A stretch of 33,355 bases of DNA from Burkholderiales bacterium RIFCSPLOWO2_12_FULL_65_40 (GCA_001770955.1 MESL01000004.1:1-33355); one strand, 5' to 3'; positions 9,128 through 17,463 are shown, numbered from the stretch's first letter. The notes: generated from the sequence alone by a model not told the origin. A program made the numbers and translations.

Positions 9128-10054
9128 ATGACGCCCCAAAGCCCCTCCCTCCCCCCGATCGTGATCGCCACGCGCGAGAGCCGCCTGGCCCTGTGGCAGG
9201 CTGAGCACGTGCAGGCCCTGCTGCGCGCACGCGGCCACGACGTCAGCCTGCTGGGCATGACCACGCTGGGCGACCAGATCCTCGACCGCTCGCTGAGCAA
9301 GGTCGGCGGCAAGGGCCTGTTCGTCAAAGAGCTGGAAACCGCTCTGGAAGACGGCCGCGCGCACATCGCCGTGCACTCGCTCAAGGACGTGCCCATGGTG
9401 CTGCCCGAGGGCTTCGCCCTGGCCTGCGTGATGGAACGCGAAGACCCGCGCGACGCTTTCGTCTCGCCGCGCTACGCCCGCCTGCAGGACCTGCCCCAGG
9501 GTGCCGTGGTCGGCACCTCGAGCCTGCGCCGCCAGGTGCTGCTGCACGCGCTGCGCCCGGACCTGAAGATCGAGCCGCTGCGCGGCAACCTCGACACGCG
9601 CCTGCGCAAGCTCGATGAAGGCCAGTACGACGCCATCGTGCTGGCGGCCGCCGGCCTCAAGCGCCTGGGCCTGGGCGAGCGCATCCGCACCGAGTTCTCC
9701 ACCACCGAGATGCTGCCCGCCGCCGGCCAGGGCGCCCTGGGCATCGAGGTGCGCGCTGACCGCCCAGACCTGGTGGACGCCCTGGCGCCGCTGGCCCATA
9801 TGCCCAGCTGGCTCATCGTGACGGCCGAGCGCGCCGTGAGCCGCAGCATGGGCGGCAGCTGCTCCATGCCACTGGCCGCGCACGCCCGCCTCGAAGGCGG
9901 CCAGTTGCACATCGACGCGGCCTGGGGCGACCCCGAGGGCCGTATTGCGCTGGTGCGCGCCAGCGCCAGCGGCCCGGCCAGCACGCTGGAGCAGGCCGAT
10001 GCGCTGGGCGTGACGGTGGCCGCGCAGTTGCGTGCCGGCGGCGCCACGGGTTGA
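9128..10054 (+). CDS. hemC: Hydroxymethylbilane synthase (porphobilinogen deaminase)
   Basis: The predicted protein has 308 residues. It joins four porphobilinogen units into hydroxymethylbilane in haem synthesis. Family marks are [12 protein letters not shown] at the N-terminus, [19 protein letters not shown] with the catalytic Asp87, [17 protein letters not shown], and GGSCSMPL with Cys245, which anchors the dipyrromethane cofactor. ATG 9128 agrees with the usual N-terminus; the open frame upstream to 8798 overlaps ppc. The stop at 10054 lies one base before the hemD ATG, so hemC and hemD are translated together. Its promoter must lie in the 88-bp gap shared with ppc or inside the start of ppc. 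Confidence 0.98.
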   Translation: MTPQSPSLPPIVIATRESRLALWQAEHVQALLRARGHDVSLLGMTTLGDQILDRSLSKVGGKGLFVKELETALEDGRAHIAVHSLKDVPMVLPEGFALACVMEREDPRDAFVSPRYARLQDLPQGAVVGTSSLRRQVLLHALRPDLKIEPLRGNLDTRLRKLDEGQYDAIVLAAAGLKRLGLGERIRTEFSTTEMLPAAGQGALGIEVRADRPDLVDALAPLAHMPSWLIVTAERAVSRSMGGSCSMPLAAHARLEGGQLHIDAAWGDPEGRIALVRASASGPASTLEQADALGVTVAAQLRAGGATG

Positions 10055-10055
10055 G

Positions 10056-10841
10056 ATGGTCATCGTCACCCGGCCCGAGCGCGAGGCCCTGCAGTGGGCA
10101 GCCTCGCTGCAGGCGCGTGGCATCGATGCGCAGGTCCTGCCCCTGATCGCCATCAGCCCCCCCACTGACGCGGCGGCCCTGGATGCCGCTCGTGAGCGCG
10201 TCACCAGCTACCGCGCCATCATGGTGGTGAGCAGCAACGCCGCACAGCATTTTTTTGATCCAAAAACGGCTCAAATGCTTACTGGAAAAGCGCCAGTAGC
10301 TATCAAAACAAGAGTCTGGTCGCCCGGCCCGGGCACGGCCCGCGCACTGCAGGCGCTGGGCGTTCATGCTGCGCGCATCGACATCCCGGCGCTGGACGCC
10401 ACGCAGTTCGACTCCGAATCGCTCTGGGCCGTGGTGCACGGGCAGATCGGCCCCGGCGACCGCGTGCTCATCGTGCGCGGCACCGAGGCCGGTGCCACGG
10501 AGGAAGGCACGGGGCGCGACTGGCTGGCCCGGCAGATCCAGGCCGCAGGCGGGCAGGTGGACTTCGTCGTCGCCTACACGCGCGGCGCCCCCCGCTGGAG
10601 CGCCGAGCAGCAGGCCCGGGCCCGCGTGGCCGCCGTGGACGGCTCGCTGTGGCTGCTGAGCAGCTCCCAGGCCGTGGACAACCTTTGCGCCACCTTGAGT
10701 GGCCAGGACTGGAGCCAGGCCCGCGCCCTGGCCACCCACCCGCGCATTGCCCAGGCCGCACGCGCCGCAGGTTTTGGCAGCGTGCGCGAATGCCGGCCTG
10801 CCCTCGATGACGTGGTGGCCTCGATAGAATCAGCGCCATGA
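10056..10841 (+). CDS. hemD: Uroporphyrinogen-III synthase carrying a repeat-derived segment
   Basis: The predicted protein has 261 residues. It closes hydroxymethylbilane with D-ring inversion to uroporphyrinogen III. It begins with VIVTRPEREAL and contains MVVSSNAAQ and GPGTARALQALGV, which are typical for this poorly conserved family. ATG 10056 fits the family N-terminus; a GTG at 10032 is an alternative. Residues of about 66-86 (from PKTAQML to PVAIKTRVW) are encoded by a copy of the window's dispersed palindrome, inserted without breaking the frame between the conserved SSNA and GPGTAR segments. The stop overlaps the hemX start (ATGA). Because frame, neighbours and conserved flanks are intact, the enzyme is probably active with a variable surface loop. 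Confidence 0.92.
   Translation: MVIVTRPEREALQWAASLQARGIDAQVLPLIAISPPTDAAALDAARERVTSYRAIMVVSSNAAQHFFDPKTAQMLTGKAPVAIKTRVWSPGPGTARALQALGVHAARIDIPALDATQFDSESLWAVVHGQIGPGDRVLIVRGTEAGATEEGTGRDWLARQIQAAGGQVDFVVAYTRGAPRWSAEQQARARVAAVDGSLWLLSSSQAVDNLCATLSGQDWSQARALATHPRIAQAARAAGFGSVRECRPALDDVVASIESAP
10250..10313 (-). repeat. Dispersed palindromic repeat, copy 3, inside hemD
   Basis: Read on the plus strand it aligns with copy 1 base by base across the unit: aaaaac-ggctc, then a degraded left arm, then the intact right arm and flank aagcgccagtagctat. The left arm has decayed (aaatgctt in place of tggcgctt), so the stem is no longer perfect. That is what would be expected if selection on the hemD protein or mRNA acts against a strong hairpin within the gene. 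Confidence 0.75.
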
Positions 10842-11923
10842 GTTCCGCGCCCCCCACCGACCCGTCCAGACCTGCGCCCACCGGGCCGGGCAACGCGCCG
10901 CAGGCGCACAGCGGCAAGGCCCTGGTCTACACCCTGGGCGCCATCGCCGTGCTGGCCCTGGTCGGCAACGGCCTGCTGTGGCAGAAGCTCAGCACCATCC
11001 AAGAGGCCCTGGCCCGCCAGAGCCAGGACGCCAGCGCCCAGGCCATCGAGGCGCGCACCATCGCGCGCCAGGCCCAGGAAATGGCCAGCGAAACCAACGC
11101 CCGGCTGACCGTTCAGGAAACCCGCGTCAGCGAGGTCGCCCTGCAGCGCAGCCAGCTCGAAGAGCTGATGCAAAGCCTGTCGCGCACACGCGACGAAAAC
11201 CTCGTGGTGGACATTGAGTCCGCCCTGCGCCTGGCGCAGCAGCAGGCCCAGCTCACCGGCAGCCTCGAACCCCTGGTGGGCGCCCTCAAGACCGCGCAGC
11301 AGCGCATCGAGCGCGCCGCCCAGCCTCGCCTGGCGCCGGTGCAGCGCGCCATCGTCCGCGACCTGGAGCGCGTCACCAGCTCCACCGTGGCCGACACCGC
11401 AGGCCTGCTGGCTCGCCTGGACGATCTGGTGCGCCAGGTGGACGAGCTGCCCCTGCAAAACGCCGTGGCCCAGGCCGCCGCCACCCGGCGCTTGTACGCC
11501 CAGTCTGCTGCGGCAGCGCACCCGGAGCCCGCAGGGCCCGCAGAACAGCCATGGTGGCAGGCCCTGCTGCAGCGCGGCTGGGAAGTGGTGCGCGACGAAG
11601 CCCGGGGCCTGCTGCGCGTCAGCCGCATCGACCAGCCCGAAGCCATTTTGCTGGCCCCTGACCAGGCCTTCTTCCTGCGCGAGAACCTCAAGCTCAAACT
11701 GCTCAACGCGCGCCTGGGCGTGCTGGCACGACAGACCGATTCGGCCCGTGCCGACCTGGTCGCCGCGAGCGCTGCCCTGAACAAGTATTTCGACCCTGCT
11801 TCGCGCCGCACCCAGAACGCCGCCACGGTGCTGCAGCAGGCACAGGCCCACATGAAGGCGTCCGAACTGCCCCGTCTGGACGAAACCCTGTCGGCCCTGG
11901 CCACGGCCGCCGCAGGCCGCTGA
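10838..11923 (+). CDS. hemX: HemX-family membrane protein of the haem operon
   Basis: The predicted protein has 361 residues. A Pro-rich cytoplasmic start of about 25 residues is followed by one transmembrane helix at about 30-50, then a long Gln/Glu/Arg-rich coiled coil (about 50-130) and a helical C-terminal domain with DEARGLLRVSRID. This is the layout of the HemX proteins found downstream of hemD. Many databases label them uroporphyrinogen-III C-methyltransferase, but no SAM-binding methyltransferase motif is visible here, so that activity should not be assumed. It overlaps hemD by ATGA and precedes hemY by 24 bp, so it belongs to the hemCDXY operon. The role is probably as a membrane scaffold in haem synthesis. 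Confidence 0.9.
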   Translation: MSSAPPTDPSRPAPTGPGNAPQAHSGKALVYTLGAIAVLALVGNGLLWQKLSTIQEALARQSQDASAQAIEARTIARQAQEMASETNARLTVQETRVSEVALQRSQLEELMQSLSRTRDENLVVDIESALRLAQQQAQLTGSLEPLVGALKTAQQRIERAAQPRLAPVQRAIVRDLERVTSSTVADTAGLLARLDDLVRQVDELPLQNAVAQAAATRRLYAQSAAAAHPEPAGPAEQPWWQALLQRGWEVVRDEARGLLRVSRIDQPEAILLAPDQAFFLRENLKLKLLNARLGVLARQTDSARADLVAASAALNKYFDPASRRTQNAATVLQQAQAHMKASELPRLDETLSALATAAAGR

Positions 11924-11947
11924 AGACCCGCAAGGAACGCAGACCCC

Positions 11948-13225
11948 ATGCGCGCAGCACTCTGGCTCTTGGCGTTGTTCGGCGTGGCGGTGGCTGCCGC
12001 GCTGTTTGCGGGCAACAATCAGGGCACCGTCACGCTGTTCTGGCCGCCCTACCGGGTAGACCTTTCGCTCAACATGGTGGTGCTCGCGCTGGTGCTGGGC
12101 TTTGTCACCCTTTATGCCGCGCTGCGCGCCCTGGCCGCGCTGCTGGAGCTGCCCCACCAGGCCCGCCACTGGCGCCTGCAGCAGAAAGAACGCGCCATGC
12201 ACGCGGCCCTGCTCGACGCCCTGACGCAACTCCTGGCCGGGCGCTTCCTGCGTTCGCGCAAGGCCGCCCTGGCGGCGCTGGAACAGGAGCAGGCGCTGGA
12301 CAAGGCAGGCGCCCCGGCCCCGCAGGGCCCGCAACTGCGTGCCCTGGCCCACATGGTGGCCGCCGAAACCTCGCACGCCCTGCAAGACCGGGCGCAGCGC
12401 GAAACCCACCTGCAGCAGGCCCTGCACACCGTTGCACCGCGCCGATCGGCCCACATCCAGGAGCTGCACGAAGGTGCCCAGATGCGCGCAGCGCGCTGGT
12501 CACTCGACGACCGCGAGGCCGATGCGGCCCTGGAGCGCCTTGGCAACCTGCCCCAGGGCGCCGCGCGGCGCACGCTGGCACTGCGTATCAAACTGAAGGC
12601 CACGCGCCTGGCAGGCCGCACGCGCGAATCGCTGGACACCGCCCGCCTGCTGGGCAAGCACCGTGCGTTTTCGGCCGATGCGGCGCGCAGCATCGTGCGC
12701 GGCCTGGCCATGGAGCTGATCAACAGCGCCCACGATCCCTCGCAACTGCAGGCCACTTGGCAATCGTTCGAGGCCACCGACCGCGCCATGCCTGAACTGG
12801 CCATCCATGCCGCGCAGCGGCTGGCACGGCTGGGCGGCAGCGCACAGCAGGTGCGCCAGTGGCTGCTGCCGGTGTGGCAACAGATGGTGGACCAGCCCGA
12901 TTCACTGGCCGAGCAGCACGCCCTCAAGCTGATCAACGCCCTGGAGTCCGGCCTGGACGATATCGACGCGGCCTGGCTGGCACGCATCGAATCCGCGCAA
13001 CAGGCCAACCCGCGCGATACGCGCCTGCAATACCTGGCCGGCCGGGCCTGCCTGCAGCGCCAGCTTTGGGGCAAGGCCCAGCAACTGCTGACGCAGGCGG
13101 CGCCGCAACTGCGCGACGCCAGCCTGCGCCGCAAGGCCTGGCAGCATCTGGCCGAGCTGGCCGAACAGCGCGGCGACAGCCAGGCCGCGGCCCAGGCCTG
13201 GAAGAACGCCGCCCTGGCTGCCTGA
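11948..13225 (+). CDS. hemY: HemY-family membrane protein
   Basis: The predicted protein has 425 residues. Two transmembrane helices (about 4-20 and 38-62) enclose a short loop with the typical NNQGTVTLFWPPYRVDLS. A long alpha-helical region with TPR-like spacing follows, including LAGRACLQRQLWGKAQQLL. This is the proteobacterial HemY_N-type protein at the end of hemCDXY, and not the Gram-positive protoporphyrinogen oxidase that shares the name. An AAGGA site lies about 10 nt before ATG 11948. Biochemical function is not settled in the family; a role in organising late haem synthesis at the membrane is an inference from its operon. Confidence 0.92.
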   Translation: MRAALWLLALFGVAVAAALFAGNNQGTVTLFWPPYRVDLSLNMVVLALVLGFVTLYAALRALAALLELPHQARHWRLQQKERAMHAALLDALTQLLAGRFLRSRKAALAALEQEQALDKAGAPAPQGPQLRALAHMVAAETSHALQDRAQRETHLQQALHTVAPRRSAHIQELHEGAQMRAARWSLDDREADAALERLGNLPQGAARRTLALRIKLKATRLAGRTRESLDTARLLGKHRAFSADAARSIVRGLAMELINSAHDPSQLQATWQSFEATDRAMPELAIHAAQRLARLGGSAQQVRQWLLPVWQQMVDQPDSLAEQHALKLINALESGLDDIDAAWLARIESAQQANPRDTRLQYLAGRACLQRQLWGKAQQLLTQAAPQLRDASLRRKAWQHLAELAEQRGDSQAAAQAWKNAALAA

Positions 13226-13341
13226 AGGCCCACCCCGGGCCGGCATCACTCCCTGCGGTCTGTGGCAGCACCGCCTCGGGCGATCCGCACTACCTCCGTC
13301 ACGCGAGGGATATGCAGCTCATCCCTTGCAGGATGCCCCAA

Positions 13342-13364
13342 TTCATTCAAACAATTCGAATGAA
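13342..13364. promoter_or_regulatory. Inverted repeat upstream of cytochrome b561 gene
   Basis: Perfect 7-bp arms TTCATTC and GAATGAA are separated by 9 nt, about 105 bp before the b561 start. The site is AT-rich in a GC-rich region, which suits an operator for a dimeric regulator of the b561-YceI-YceI unit. The rest of the 243-bp gap (13226-13468) shows no gene and no convincing sigma-70 promoter: a ttgaaa/tacact pair is present but is spaced 21 bp. Confidence 0.4.
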
Positions 13365-13468
13365 GGCGTCAATCGCGTTGAAACCGCAAGAAGGCTGCGC
13401 TTCCTACACTGACCGTAGTCGCCCACACAGACCACGGAACCTCCCTTCGCACTTCCGCTCACATCGCC

Positions 13469-14038
13469 ATGACAAGTTCCTCCGCTGCCACCCCTCCGGC
13501 CCGCTACAGCACCACGGCCATCGCGCTGCACTGGCTGCTGGGCCTGGCACTGATCGGCATGCTCGGTCTGGGCGTGTACATGACCGACCTGCCCTTCTCT
13601 CCCTCGCGGCTCAAGCTGTACAACTGGCACAAATGGGCGGGCGTCAGCCTTCTGGCACTGTCGCTGGTGCGCCTGCTGTGGCGCCTGACGCACCGCCCGC
13701 CCGCGCTGCCCGCCGCCATGGAGCAGGCCATGCCCGGCTGGCAAAAGCTGGCACACCATGGCACGCACCTGGCTTTGTATGTGCTGTTTTTCGCCGTGCC
13801 GCTCTCGGGCTGGGCCTACAGCTCGGCGGCGGGCTTTCCCATCGTGTTCCTCGGCCTCGTCCCGCTGCCCGACTTCGTGCCCGTGAGCGAGCCGCTGGCC
13901 GACATCCTCAAGCTCGGCCATGCCACCCTCGCCTTCACCCTGGCGGGGCTGGTGCTGGTGCACATCGCTGCGGCCATCAAGCACCAGTGGATCGACAACG
14001 ACGGCCTGCTCCAACGCATGCTGCCCGGCCGCGGCTGA
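13469..14038 (+). CDS. Cytochrome b561-type membrane protein
   Basis: The predicted protein has 189 residues with four hydrophobic helices. The His residues suited to bind two b haems are near the start of helix 1 (IALHWLLG), in YNWHKWAG before helix 2, in LAHHGTHLALYV in helix 3, and in KLGHATLAF and LVHIAAAIKHQW in helix 4. This matches the bacterial CybB-like family, which moves electrons between quinol and periplasmic acceptors. It is followed after 32 bp by two YceI genes, a common partnership in Proteobacteria that is thought to concern isoprenoid or quinone handling. No strong ribosome site is visible before ATG 13469, although the N-terminus fits the family. Confidence 0.93.
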   Translation: MTSSSAATPPARYSTTAIALHWLLGLALIGMLGLGVYMTDLPFSPSRLKLYNWHKWAGVSLLALSLVRLLWRLTHRPPALPAAMEQAMPGWQKLAHHGTHLALYVLFFAVPLSGWAYSSAAGFPIVFLGLVPLPDFVPVSEPLADILKLGHATLAFTLAGLVLVHIAAAIKHQWIDNDGLLQRMLPGRG

Positions 14039-14070
14039 GCCCTTCCTCCTTCTTCACACCGCCCCTCACC

Positions 14071-14643
14071 ATGCAGAAAACCACCTTCTTCTCCGGCCTG
14101 GCCCTGGCCAGCACCCTCTTGCTGGCAGCGTTGCCCGCCCAGGCGCAACAGCTGGTAGCCGCCCAGAGCAGCGTCGAGTTCACCGCCAAGCAGATGGGCG
14201 TGCCCCTGCAGGGCCACTTCAAGAAGTTTGACGCCCAGGTCGCGTTCGACCCGGCCCAACTGGCTGCCAGCCGCATCCGCTTCACGGTGGACACGGGCAG
14301 CGCCACCATGGGCGCCCGCGAGACCGATGCCGAGCTACCCAAGGCCCCTTGGTTCAACGTGCCCCAATTCCCGCAGGCCACGTTCGAATCCTCGGCCATC
14401 AAGGCACTGGGCGGTGGCAAGTTCGACGTGGCCGGCAAGCTCACCATCAAGGGTTCGGCGGTCAACGTCAGCGTGCCGGTCACACTGGTTCAGTCGGGCG
14501 CCACCACCACGGCCACGGGCAGCCTGCCCATCAAGCGCCTGGCCTTCAAGATCGGCGACGGCGAATGGGCCGACACCTCCATGGTGGCCGACGAGGTGCA
14601 GGTGAAGTTCAAGCTTGCGCTGACCGGCGTGGGCAAGCTCTGA
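14071..14643 (+). CDS. YceI-family periplasmic protein (first copy)
   Basis: The predicted protein has 190 residues. A signal peptide ends at ALPAQAQQ with likely cleavage after residue 25. The mature part begins with AAQSSVEFTAKQMGVP and contains FTVDTGSA, PKAPWFNVPQFPQATF and KIGDGEWADTS, all typical of the YceI lipocalin-like fold, which binds long isoprenoids such as polyprenyl chains. It lacks the SxxxFxxxH-type opening of the second copy. It sits between the b561 gene and the second YceI gene and is probably co-transcribed with both. Confidence 0.93.
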   Translation: MQKTTFFSGLALASTLLLAALPAQAQQLVAAQSSVEFTAKQMGVPLQGHFKKFDAQVAFDPAQLAASRIRFTVDTGSATMGARETDAELPKAPWFNVPQFPQATFESSAIKALGGGKFDVAGKLTIKGSAVNVSVPVTLVQSGATTTATGSLPIKRLAFKIGDGEWADTSMVADEVQVKFKLALTGVGKL

Positions 14644-14709
14644 CCTGCACTTTCAACCCCCGTTTTTCTCCCACGTTTTTCTTCGTTCTTTTTCCACAGG
14701 AGCTCTTTC

Positions 14710-15285
14710 ATGCGCACTTCCCTCTTCGCCCTGGCCGCAGCCGCCACTCTCGCCACCGGCATCGCCCAGGCCGAGCCTGCCAGCTACGCCATCGACCCCA
14801 CGCACACCTTCGTGACCTTCGAGATCAACCACTTTGGCGCCGCAGTGAACCGGGGCCGTTTCGACAAGAAGGAAGGCAGCGTGCAACTGGACAAGGCCGC
14901 CAAGTCGGGCAAGGTGGAGATCAGCTTCGACGCAACTTCGGTGAACACCGGCACCCCGGCCTTTGACAAACACCTGCAGAGCGCCGACCTTTTCAATGCC
15001 GCCCAGCACCCCAAGATCAGCTTCGTTTCGGACAAGTTTGTCTTCAATGGCGACAAAGTCAGCGAAGTGACCGGCCAGCTCACGCTGCTGGGCAAGACGG
15101 CCCCCATCACGCTCAAGGCCAACCAGTTCAACTGCTACCAGAGCCCCATGCTCAAGCGCGAGGTCTGCGGCGGCGATTTCGAGGCCACCATCGATCGCAC
15201 CCAGTGGGGCATGAACTACGGCGTGGACTGGGGCTTTGCCAAGAACGTGCGCCTGGTGGTGCAGGTCGAGGCCGTCAAGCAGTAA
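14710..15285 (+). CDS. YceI-family periplasmic protein (second copy)
   Basis: The predicted protein has 191 residues. A signal peptide ends in GIAQA with mature start EPASYAIDPTHTFVTFEINH, which is the classic YceI opening. Further family marks are NRGRFDKKEGSV, NTGTPAFDKHLQSADLFNA, PKISFVSDKF, CGGDFEATIDRTQWGMNYG and the terminal VRLVVQVEA. A strong AGGAG lies 8 nt before ATG 14710. The two YceI proteins in the window differ widely, so they are old paralogues and may bind different lipids or form a carrier pair for the neighbouring cytochrome b561. A rho-independent terminator follows 18 bp after the stop and closes the unit. Confidence 0.95.
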   Translation: MRTSLFALAAAATLATGIAQAEPASYAIDPTHTFVTFEINHFGAAVNRGRFDKKEGSVQLDKAAKSGKVEISFDATSVNTGTPAFDKHLQSADLFNAAQHPKISFVSDKFVFNGDKVSEVTGQLTLLGKTAPITLKANQFNCYQSPMLKREVCGGDFEATIDRTQWGMNYGVDWGFAKNVRLVVQVEAVKQ

Positions 15286-15303
15286 GCGGTACAGCCCCAT
15301 CGC

Positions 15304-15340
15304 AACCCGCCGCCTGGGCTCCTGGGCTGGCGGGTTTTTT
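15304..15340 (+). terminator. Rho-independent terminator after the YceI genes
   Basis: An 8-bp stem (aacccgcc at 15304-15311 with ggcgggtt at 15329-15336) is followed by an unbroken T-run to 15340. It lies directly after the second YceI gene. Confidence 0.88.
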
Positions 15341-15361
15341 CATGGTCTGGCAAGCACCATG

Positions 15362-15422
15362 AATGCTATTATTTTCATAGCTACCAACGCTTTATTGATA
15401 GATGCCAGATCTTGTTTTTATA
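15362..15422 (+). repeat. Dispersed palindromic repeat, copy 4, overlapping the AraC gene end
   Basis: The unit begins gctattattttcatagctac, as copies 1 and 5 do in this orientation, then has the decayed arms caacgctttatt and gatagatgccag, then cttgttttta. It covers 15392-15422 of the regulator gene and provides its TAA stop. It lies between convergent genes directly after the YceI terminator. Confidence 0.75.
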
Positions 15423-16393
15423 GATTTTGCATACTGCGCCGGGGTCTGGCCCGTCCAGCGGCGGAAAGCCCGAGCAAACGCGTTTTCATCCGAAAAACCC
15501 AGCGCCTCGCTGACCACGGCGCCGCCCTGCCCTGCGGCCAGCGCCTGTTTGGCCATGTCGTGCAGCAGCGCCTCGCGCAGGCCCTTGAAGGAGATGGCCT
15601 CGGCGGCGAGCTTGCGGTTGAGGTGGCGCCCGCTCATGCCTAGTTGCTCGCCAATGCGCTCCTTGCCCCAGCGCGGGTGCTCGCGGATGAGCTGCTGCAC
15701 GCGCGCGGACACGCTGTCCTGCGCCAGCGAGGCCAGCATGTCGTCGGCCAGTGCGCGCAGATGCAAGTGCAGCGCGCCACCCGCCTGTACGATGCCCTGG
15801 CCCAGCGCAGAGGTGTCCATCACCACCGCATTGACTGCCTGGCCGAAGCGCACCGGGCAACCCAGCAGCGCCTCGTAGGCTGCGGGCTCGGCCCGCGCCC
15901 CATGGGAGAACAGGATCTCGCGCGGTGCAAAGCGCCCATTGGTCATCCAGCGCGCAAGGCCCGCCACGCAGCCCATGACCGCTTCCACGCGCTGCTCGCG
16001 GCACTGAACATAGTCGGGCACATACCGCAGGTGCACCTGCGCGCCCAGCGGGACAATTTCGAAGCGCGCGTTGTCACCGATGATGGGGGCGTACTCGGTC
16101 AACACCTCCAGAGCATCGCCCAGGGTGTCACAACTGAGCAGCAGCATGCCCACGATGTCCAGGTGGCCCGCCTGCAGATCGGTGCCCAGGCGCAGCGCGG
16201 CCAGAGGTTCGCCGGGGCAGGCCGCAACGAACAGTGCCCACAGCGCCTCTTGCCGGGCCATGTCCACGCGGGCGCCCTGGTCCATGGCCTGGCGCATCTC
16301 ATCGGGCACGGTGCCGCCCTGGCGGGTGATGGCCTCGACCAGGGCCCGCGTGAAGCGGGCCGTGACGCTGAAACTCTCGCGCGTGTTCTCCAT
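15392..16393 (-). CDS. AraC-family regulator with arabinose-binding-type sensor domain
   Basis: The predicted protein has 333 residues. The N-terminal 200 residues resemble the effector domain of AraC regulators of the OruR/ArgR-like group (DLQAGHLDIVGMLLLSCDTL, APIIGDNARFEIV). The C-terminal two helix-turn-helix units include RIGEQLGMSGRHLNRKL and VSEALGFSDENAFARAFRRW, ending in TGQTPAQY. ATG 16393 is preceded by AGGGAG at 5 nt; a start at 16432 would add 13 residues. It is divergent from the five-gene operon beginning at 16528, so it is probably its regulator, responding to a substrate of that pathway. The last eight residues and the stop come from palindrome copy 4, beyond the conserved domain. 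Confidence 0.92.
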   Translation of the reverse strand: MENTRESFSVTARFTRALVEAITRQGGTVPDEMRQAMDQGARVDMARQEALWALFVAACPGEPLAALRLGTDLQAGHLDIVGMLLLSCDTLGDALEVLTEYAPIIGDNARFEIVPLGAQVHLRYVPDYVQCREQRVEAVMGCVAGLARWMTNGRFAPREILFSHGARAEPAAYEALLGCPVRFGQAVNAVVMDTSALGQGIVQAGGALHLHLRALADDMLASLAQDSVSARVQQLIREHPRWGKERIGEQLGMSGRHLNRKLAAEAISFKGLREALLHDMAKQALAAGQGGAVVSEALGFSDENAFARAFRRWTGQTPAQYAKSIKTRSGIYQ

Positions 16394-16423
16394 GGGCTCC
16401 CTGTCCTGAATTGACGTCCGAGT

Positions 16424-16442
16424 GTCCCGCATGGAGCGGGAC
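16424..16442. promoter_or_regulatory. Palindrome in the AraC gene/operon divergent region
   Basis: Perfect 7-bp arms GTCCCGC and GCGGGAC are separated by 5 nt, in the 134-bp gap between the AraC-type gene and the transporter operon. The position suits regulation of both promoters. AraC proteins normally bind direct repeats, so this may instead be an mRNA hairpin in the regulator leader. Confidence 0.35.
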
Positions 16443-16527
16443 GGCGGCCCAAGTTTCTCCTAAAGTGCCTGCACAACAAGGACAGCGGGGCTTTGCCCCC
16501 TGCCATACAAGCACAGGAGACAACATC

Positions 16528-17463
16528 ATGGCGCCCATCGACCAGGTGCAGCTCAGTTTCAACCCGCAAACCCTCACGCTGCTCAACAGCGTGCTCGGGC
16601 TGGTGATGTTTGGCGTGGCCCTGGAACTCAGGGTCTCGGACTTTCGCAACGCGCTCAAGACGCCCAAGGCGCTCGCCCTGGGCCTGCTCGGCCACCACAT
16701 CCTCTTCCCGGCCATGACCTATGTGCTGGTCTGGATCCTGCAGCCCCAGCCCAGCATCGCGCTGGGCATGATTCTGGTGTCATCGTGCCCGGCCGGGCAC
16801 ATCTCCAACTTCCTGGTGCATTTCTCGCGCGGCAACACGGCGCTGTCGGTCAGTGTCAGCGCCCTGTCCACCGTGGTCGCACTGGTGATGACACCGCTGA
16901 ACTTCGCCTTCTGGGGCAATCTGCACCCGATCACCAGCGGTCTGATGAAGGAAGTGGCCATGAGCCCCTGGGAAATGCTCGAAGTCATCGTGCTGCTGCT
17001 GGGTGTGCCCCTGGTGCTGGGTATGTGGGTGGCGCGGCGCTTTCCCGGCTTCACGCGGCGCATCCACCGGCCCATGAAATGGCTGTCGCTGCTGGTGCTC
17101 GTCGGCTTTATCGTGGGGGCGCTGGCGGCGAACTTCCGGCATTTCATGGCCTATGTGCACTTCGTCGTGCTGGTGGTGTTCATCCACAACCTGCTGGCGC
17201 TGGCCACCGGCTATGGCTTGTCGGCGGCACTCGGACTGCCCGAGCGCGACCGGCGCGCCATCACCTTCGAGATGGGCATCCAGAACTCGGGGCTGGGCCT
17301 GATCCTGATCTTCAATTTTTTCAACGGTCTGGGCGGTATGGCCATTGTCACCGCGTGGTGGGGCATCTGGCACATCGTGGCGGGCATGACCCTGGCGCTG
17401 TACTGGAAGCGCCGCGACCCCGACGGCCCTGCACGCGCCACGGGGCAGGAGGCCACGCGATGA
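16528..17463 (+). CDS. Bile acid:sodium symporter (BASS/SBF) family transporter
   Basis: The predicted protein has 311 residues with about nine to ten hydrophobic helices. SBF-family marks are VLGLVMFGVALEL near the start, SSCPAGHISNFL in the helix-crossing motif, STVVALVMTPLN, and MGIQNSGLGLIL near the end. Family members import organic anions with sodium; substrates include bile acids, pantothenate and keto acids, so the name does not fix the substrate. A CAGGAG site is 10 nt before ATG 16528. The stop overlaps the next start (ATGA). As first gene in a catabolic-looking operon under an AraC-type regulator, it probably imports the substrate. Confidence 0.92.
   Translation: MAPIDQVQLSFNPQTLTLLNSVLGLVMFGVALELRVSDFRNALKTPKALALGLLGHHILFPAMTYVLVWILQPQPSIALGMILVSSCPAGHISNFLVHFSRGNTALSVSVSALSTVVALVMTPLNFAFWGNLHPITSGLMKEVAMSPWEMLEVIVLLLGVPLVLGMWVARRFPGFTRRIHRPMKWLSLLVLVGFIVGALAANFRHFMAYVHFVVLVVFIHNLLALATGYGLSAALGLPERDRRAITFEMGIQNSGLGLILIFNFFNGLGGMAIVTAWWGIWHIVAGMTLALYWKRRDPDGPARATGQEATR

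Noticed and set aside
10250..10313. hemD as a pseudogene because of the inserted repeat
   Set aside because: The frame is unbroken, the ATGA overlap with hemX is kept and conserved segments flank the insertion, so an active enzyme is more likely.
10574..12469. Long minus-strand open frame across hemD, hemX and hemY
   Set aside because: It spans three real plus-strand genes, has biased shadow composition and no recognisable domain.
13378..13410. Sigma-70 promoter (ttgaaa / tacact) before the b561 gene
   Set aside because: The spacing between the hexamers is 21 bp, outside the working range.
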